NCBI GenBank assembly: GCA_013694685.1 | Contig: JACDBY010000303.1 | Span: 1 to 6,758, forward strand | Origin: Actinomycetota bacterium | Lineage (GTDB): Bacteria > Actinomycetota > Thermoleophilia > Gaiellales > Gaiellaceae | Reading direction: 5' to 3' | DNA length: 6,758 nt | Notes under the pieces: model-generated | The model's database searches: none | What the model saw: only the letters and a program-made list of their open reading frames with translations | Told to the model about the DNA's origin: nothing | Position numbers and translations under genes: made by a program | In this document: positions 5,520-6,758 of the stretch, piece after piece | Numbering within the stretch: position 1 is the first letter of the stretch | Layout: the number at the start of each line of letters is the position of its first letter

Positions 5520-6218
5520 GTGCTGAAAGCTGTCCTCTTCGACGTCGACTTCACGCTCTTCCGGCCCGGGCCTGAGCTTGGGCCTGAGGGGTACGAGCGG
5601 ACGGGTGCGCGGCACGGGCTCGCGCTCGACCGGGAAAGCTACGACGAGGCCCGTCTCGCCGCGCTCGCCGACCTCCAGCGCCATCCCGAGCTCGAGCACG
5701 ACGAGGAGCTGTGGATCCGATTCACCGAGGACATCATCCGCGGGATGGGGGGCGACGGCGCGGGGGCGCGAACCTGTGCCGTCGAGGTCGTCCGCCAGTG
5801 GGAGCGGCACGAGAACTTCTTCCTCTACGAGGATGCGCTCCCGACGCTCGACGTCCTTCGCCGCCACGGCCTCCGGATCGGGCTCGTCTCGAACGGTCAG
5901 CGCGACCTCGACGGGTTCGCGCTGCATCACAGGCTGTCCGTCGACGTCTGTGTCGGCTCGTGGCGGCACGGTCGCGTGAAGCCTCACCGCTCGATCTTCG
6001 AGGCGGCGCTCGCCGCGCTGGACGTGACGCCGTTCGAGTCGGCCATGATCGGCGACAGCTACGCCGACGACATCGAAGGCGCGAGAGCGCTCGGGATGCG
6101 CGCGATCCTGCTCGACCGGGACGGGCTCCACGAGGGCGAGCCCGACCGGATCGACACGTTGCTGGCGCTCCCCGCCGTGCTCGGTCTCGTCTCGTCGTCC
6201 CACGAGGCGGCCGGGTGA
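5520..6218 (+). CDS. HAD-superfamily hydrolase, subfamily IA
   Basis: A 232-residue haloacid-dehalogenase-type phosphatase, probably acting on a small phosphorylated metabolite; the substrate cannot be told. Motif I is FDVDFT, with nucleophile Asp8 and general acid Asp10. An alpha-helical cap follows at about 15-100. Motif II is Ser124 in LVSNG, motif III is Lys154 in GRVKPHRSIF, and motif IV is GDSYADD at 178-184. All four are intact, and the motif I to cap spacing fits subfamily IA (YjjG or phosphoglycolate-phosphatase-like). The start is uncertain: GTG5520 puts motif I at the usual distance from the N-terminus and has TATCCT 7 bases upstream, while TTG5493 adds nine residues and has GGAGG at ideal spacing. 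The gene stands alone, flanked by two copies of a palindromic repeat, and converges on the CoA-transferase-family gene. Confidence 0.9.
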   Translation: MLKAVLFDVDFTLFRPGPELGPEGYERTGARHGLALDRESYDEARLAALADLQRHPELEHDEELWIRFTEDIIRGMGGDGAGARTCAVEVVRQWERHENFFLYEDALPTLDVLRRHGLRIGLVSNGQRDLDGFALHHRLSVDVCVGSWRHGRVKPHRSIFEAALAALDVTPFESAMIGDSYADDIEGARALGMRAILLDRDGLHEGEPDRIDTLLALPAVLGLVSSSHEAAG

Positions 6219-6262
6219 GCACGGCGCCCGGAACCCCCTTAGCTGGCGTAACGGGACGCGCC

Positions 6263-6294
6263 TGTGTCCGACTTCAGTCGGACACGTGCTCTGC
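6263..6294. repeat. palindromic repeat, copy 2 (TTCA loop)
   Basis: GTGTCCGAC (6264-6272) and GTCGGACAC (6277-6285) flank a TTCA loop, followed by GTGCTCTGC (6286-6294). It has 31 of 32 bases in common with copy 1, in the same orientation, and similarity stops at once on the right and within two bases on the left. It sits between convergent genes and overlaps the end of the CoA-transferase-family gene. The hairpin may also act as a terminator for both. Confidence 0.85.
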
Positions 6295-6758
6295 GCCCAG
6301 CACGCGGCGCCACAGATCGGTGTGCGCCCCGAGCGGCACGTCCGCCGCTGGCTCATGCCACGGCCCGAGATCGCCGGCGGCCTCGGCGAGCCTCGCGACG
6401 GGACCCACGCAGACCTCCTCGTCGTCGAAGAGCTCGAGCCAATCGGCCAACGGTCGCCTCCCGAGGAGGGCCGCGAGCTCGGCTCTCAGCGCGTCCTGAT
6501 CGGCCTCGTACTGCCGCGCGGCGAGCTCCGGTCGCCCGAGCAGCTCGCAGAGCCGCGCGAAGAAGGCGGGCTCGAGCGCTCCGACCGTCAGGTGGCGCCC
6601 GTCGGCCGTCTCGTAGACGGCGTAACAGGCAAGCCCGCCGGTCAGGAGCCGAGGAAGCGGCTCGCCGCCGAGCCGATGCGCGACGAGCTCGTGGCTCCCG
6701 TGGGTCATCGAGATCACGAGCCGAGCGCCGGCCCCCGTCCGCTCGCGTCGAACGAGTG
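6274..6758 (-). CDS. CaiB/BaiF-family CoA-transferase or acyl-CoA racemase, 3' part
   Basis: The C-terminal 160 residues of a family III CoA-transferase-fold protein, with the 5' part beyond the right edge. RRERTGAGARLVISM (6748 downwards) matches the family's RxxTGxG region. GGLACYAVYETADGRHLTVGALEP resembles the GG-YxxYxTADG-xxVGAxEP segment typical of alpha-methylacyl-CoA racemases, and FDDEEVCVGPVARLAEA matches the C-terminal FxxxxxCxxPVxxxxE region. The catalytic aspartate lies in the missing part, so transferase and racemase cannot be separated firmly; the VGALEP form favours the racemase (AMACR/Mcr) side. The tail is odd: after AEAAGDLG the usual 40-50 residues before a GEHT-like motif shrink to about a dozen (PLGAHT), and the last residues AEHVSD plus the stop are encoded by the palindromic repeat. 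The C-terminus may therefore be shortened or rebuilt. Confidence 0.85.
   Translation of the reverse strand, partial: LVRRERTGAGARLVISMTHGSHELVAHRLGGEPLPRLLTGGLACYAVYETADGRHLTVGALEPAFFARLCELLGRPELAARQYEADQDALRAELAALLGRRPLADWLELFDDEEVCVGPVARLAEAAGDLGPWHEPAADVPLGAHTDLWRRVLGAEHVSD

Noticed and set aside
5120..5554. N-terminal extension of the Nif3-like reading frame on the minus strand
   Set aside because: The frame is open to 5554 but reads antisense through tRNA-Pro, giving the familiar spurious [22 protein letters not shown] peptide. Nif3 homology begins just after GTG5119.
5130..6356. 408-codon open frame on the minus strand opposite the HAD gene
   Set aside because: It is the GC-bias shadow of the HAD gene and also crosses the tRNA antisense, giving the artefact [19 protein letters not shown]. 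It has no family motifs.

Overview
The window is GC-rich (by eye about two thirds G+C) with strong third-position G/C bias and several GTG starts. A Ku protein, a FadD15-type acyl-CoA ligase, an NlpC/P60 wall hydrolase with a long coiled coil, and a CaiB/BaiF-type enzyme together fit a chromosomal segment of an actinobacterium, possibly a deep lineage such as Thermoleophilia. The lineage is an inference from gene content and style, not from a marker sequence.

Layout from left to right. A secreted coiled-coil NlpC/P60 peptidase (+, 27-1235) converges tail to tail, 19 bases apart, on a long-chain fatty-acid-CoA ligase (-, 1255-3021). The ligase is divergent from a ku gene (+, 3099-3971). Ku converges on a 58-residue helix-turn-helix-like protein (-, 4033-4209), with a bulged GC hairpin between them. 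Upstream of that small gene is a leader of about 120-165 bases with a GC stem plus T6 intrinsic terminator and a competing upstream hairpin. Next is a YbgI/Nif3-type dinuclear-metal protein (-, 4379-5119). Divergent from it is tRNA-Pro(CGG) (+, 5162-5235), followed by a perfect 13-bp hairpin and about 200 bases of hairpin-rich non-coding DNA. A HAD-superfamily hydrolase (+, 5520-6218) follows. It converges on the 3' part of a CaiB/BaiF-family CoA-transferase or racemase (-, 6274 to beyond the right edge).

Neighbouring genes mostly alternate in strand, so this looks like a run of single-gene transcription units rather than one pathway or operon. The genes cover cell-wall remodelling, fatty-acid activation, DNA end joining, metal-dependent housekeeping and acyl-CoA metabolism. 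I see no phage, insertion sequence, CRISPR array or defence operon.

Three things deserve a second look: the attenuator-like leader before the small HTH gene; a near-identical 32-base palindromic repeat flanking the HAD gene, whose right copy supplies the last six codons and stop of the CoA-transferase gene; and TANNNT hexamers 7-10 bases upstream of five start codons, suggesting leaderless transcription as the default here.
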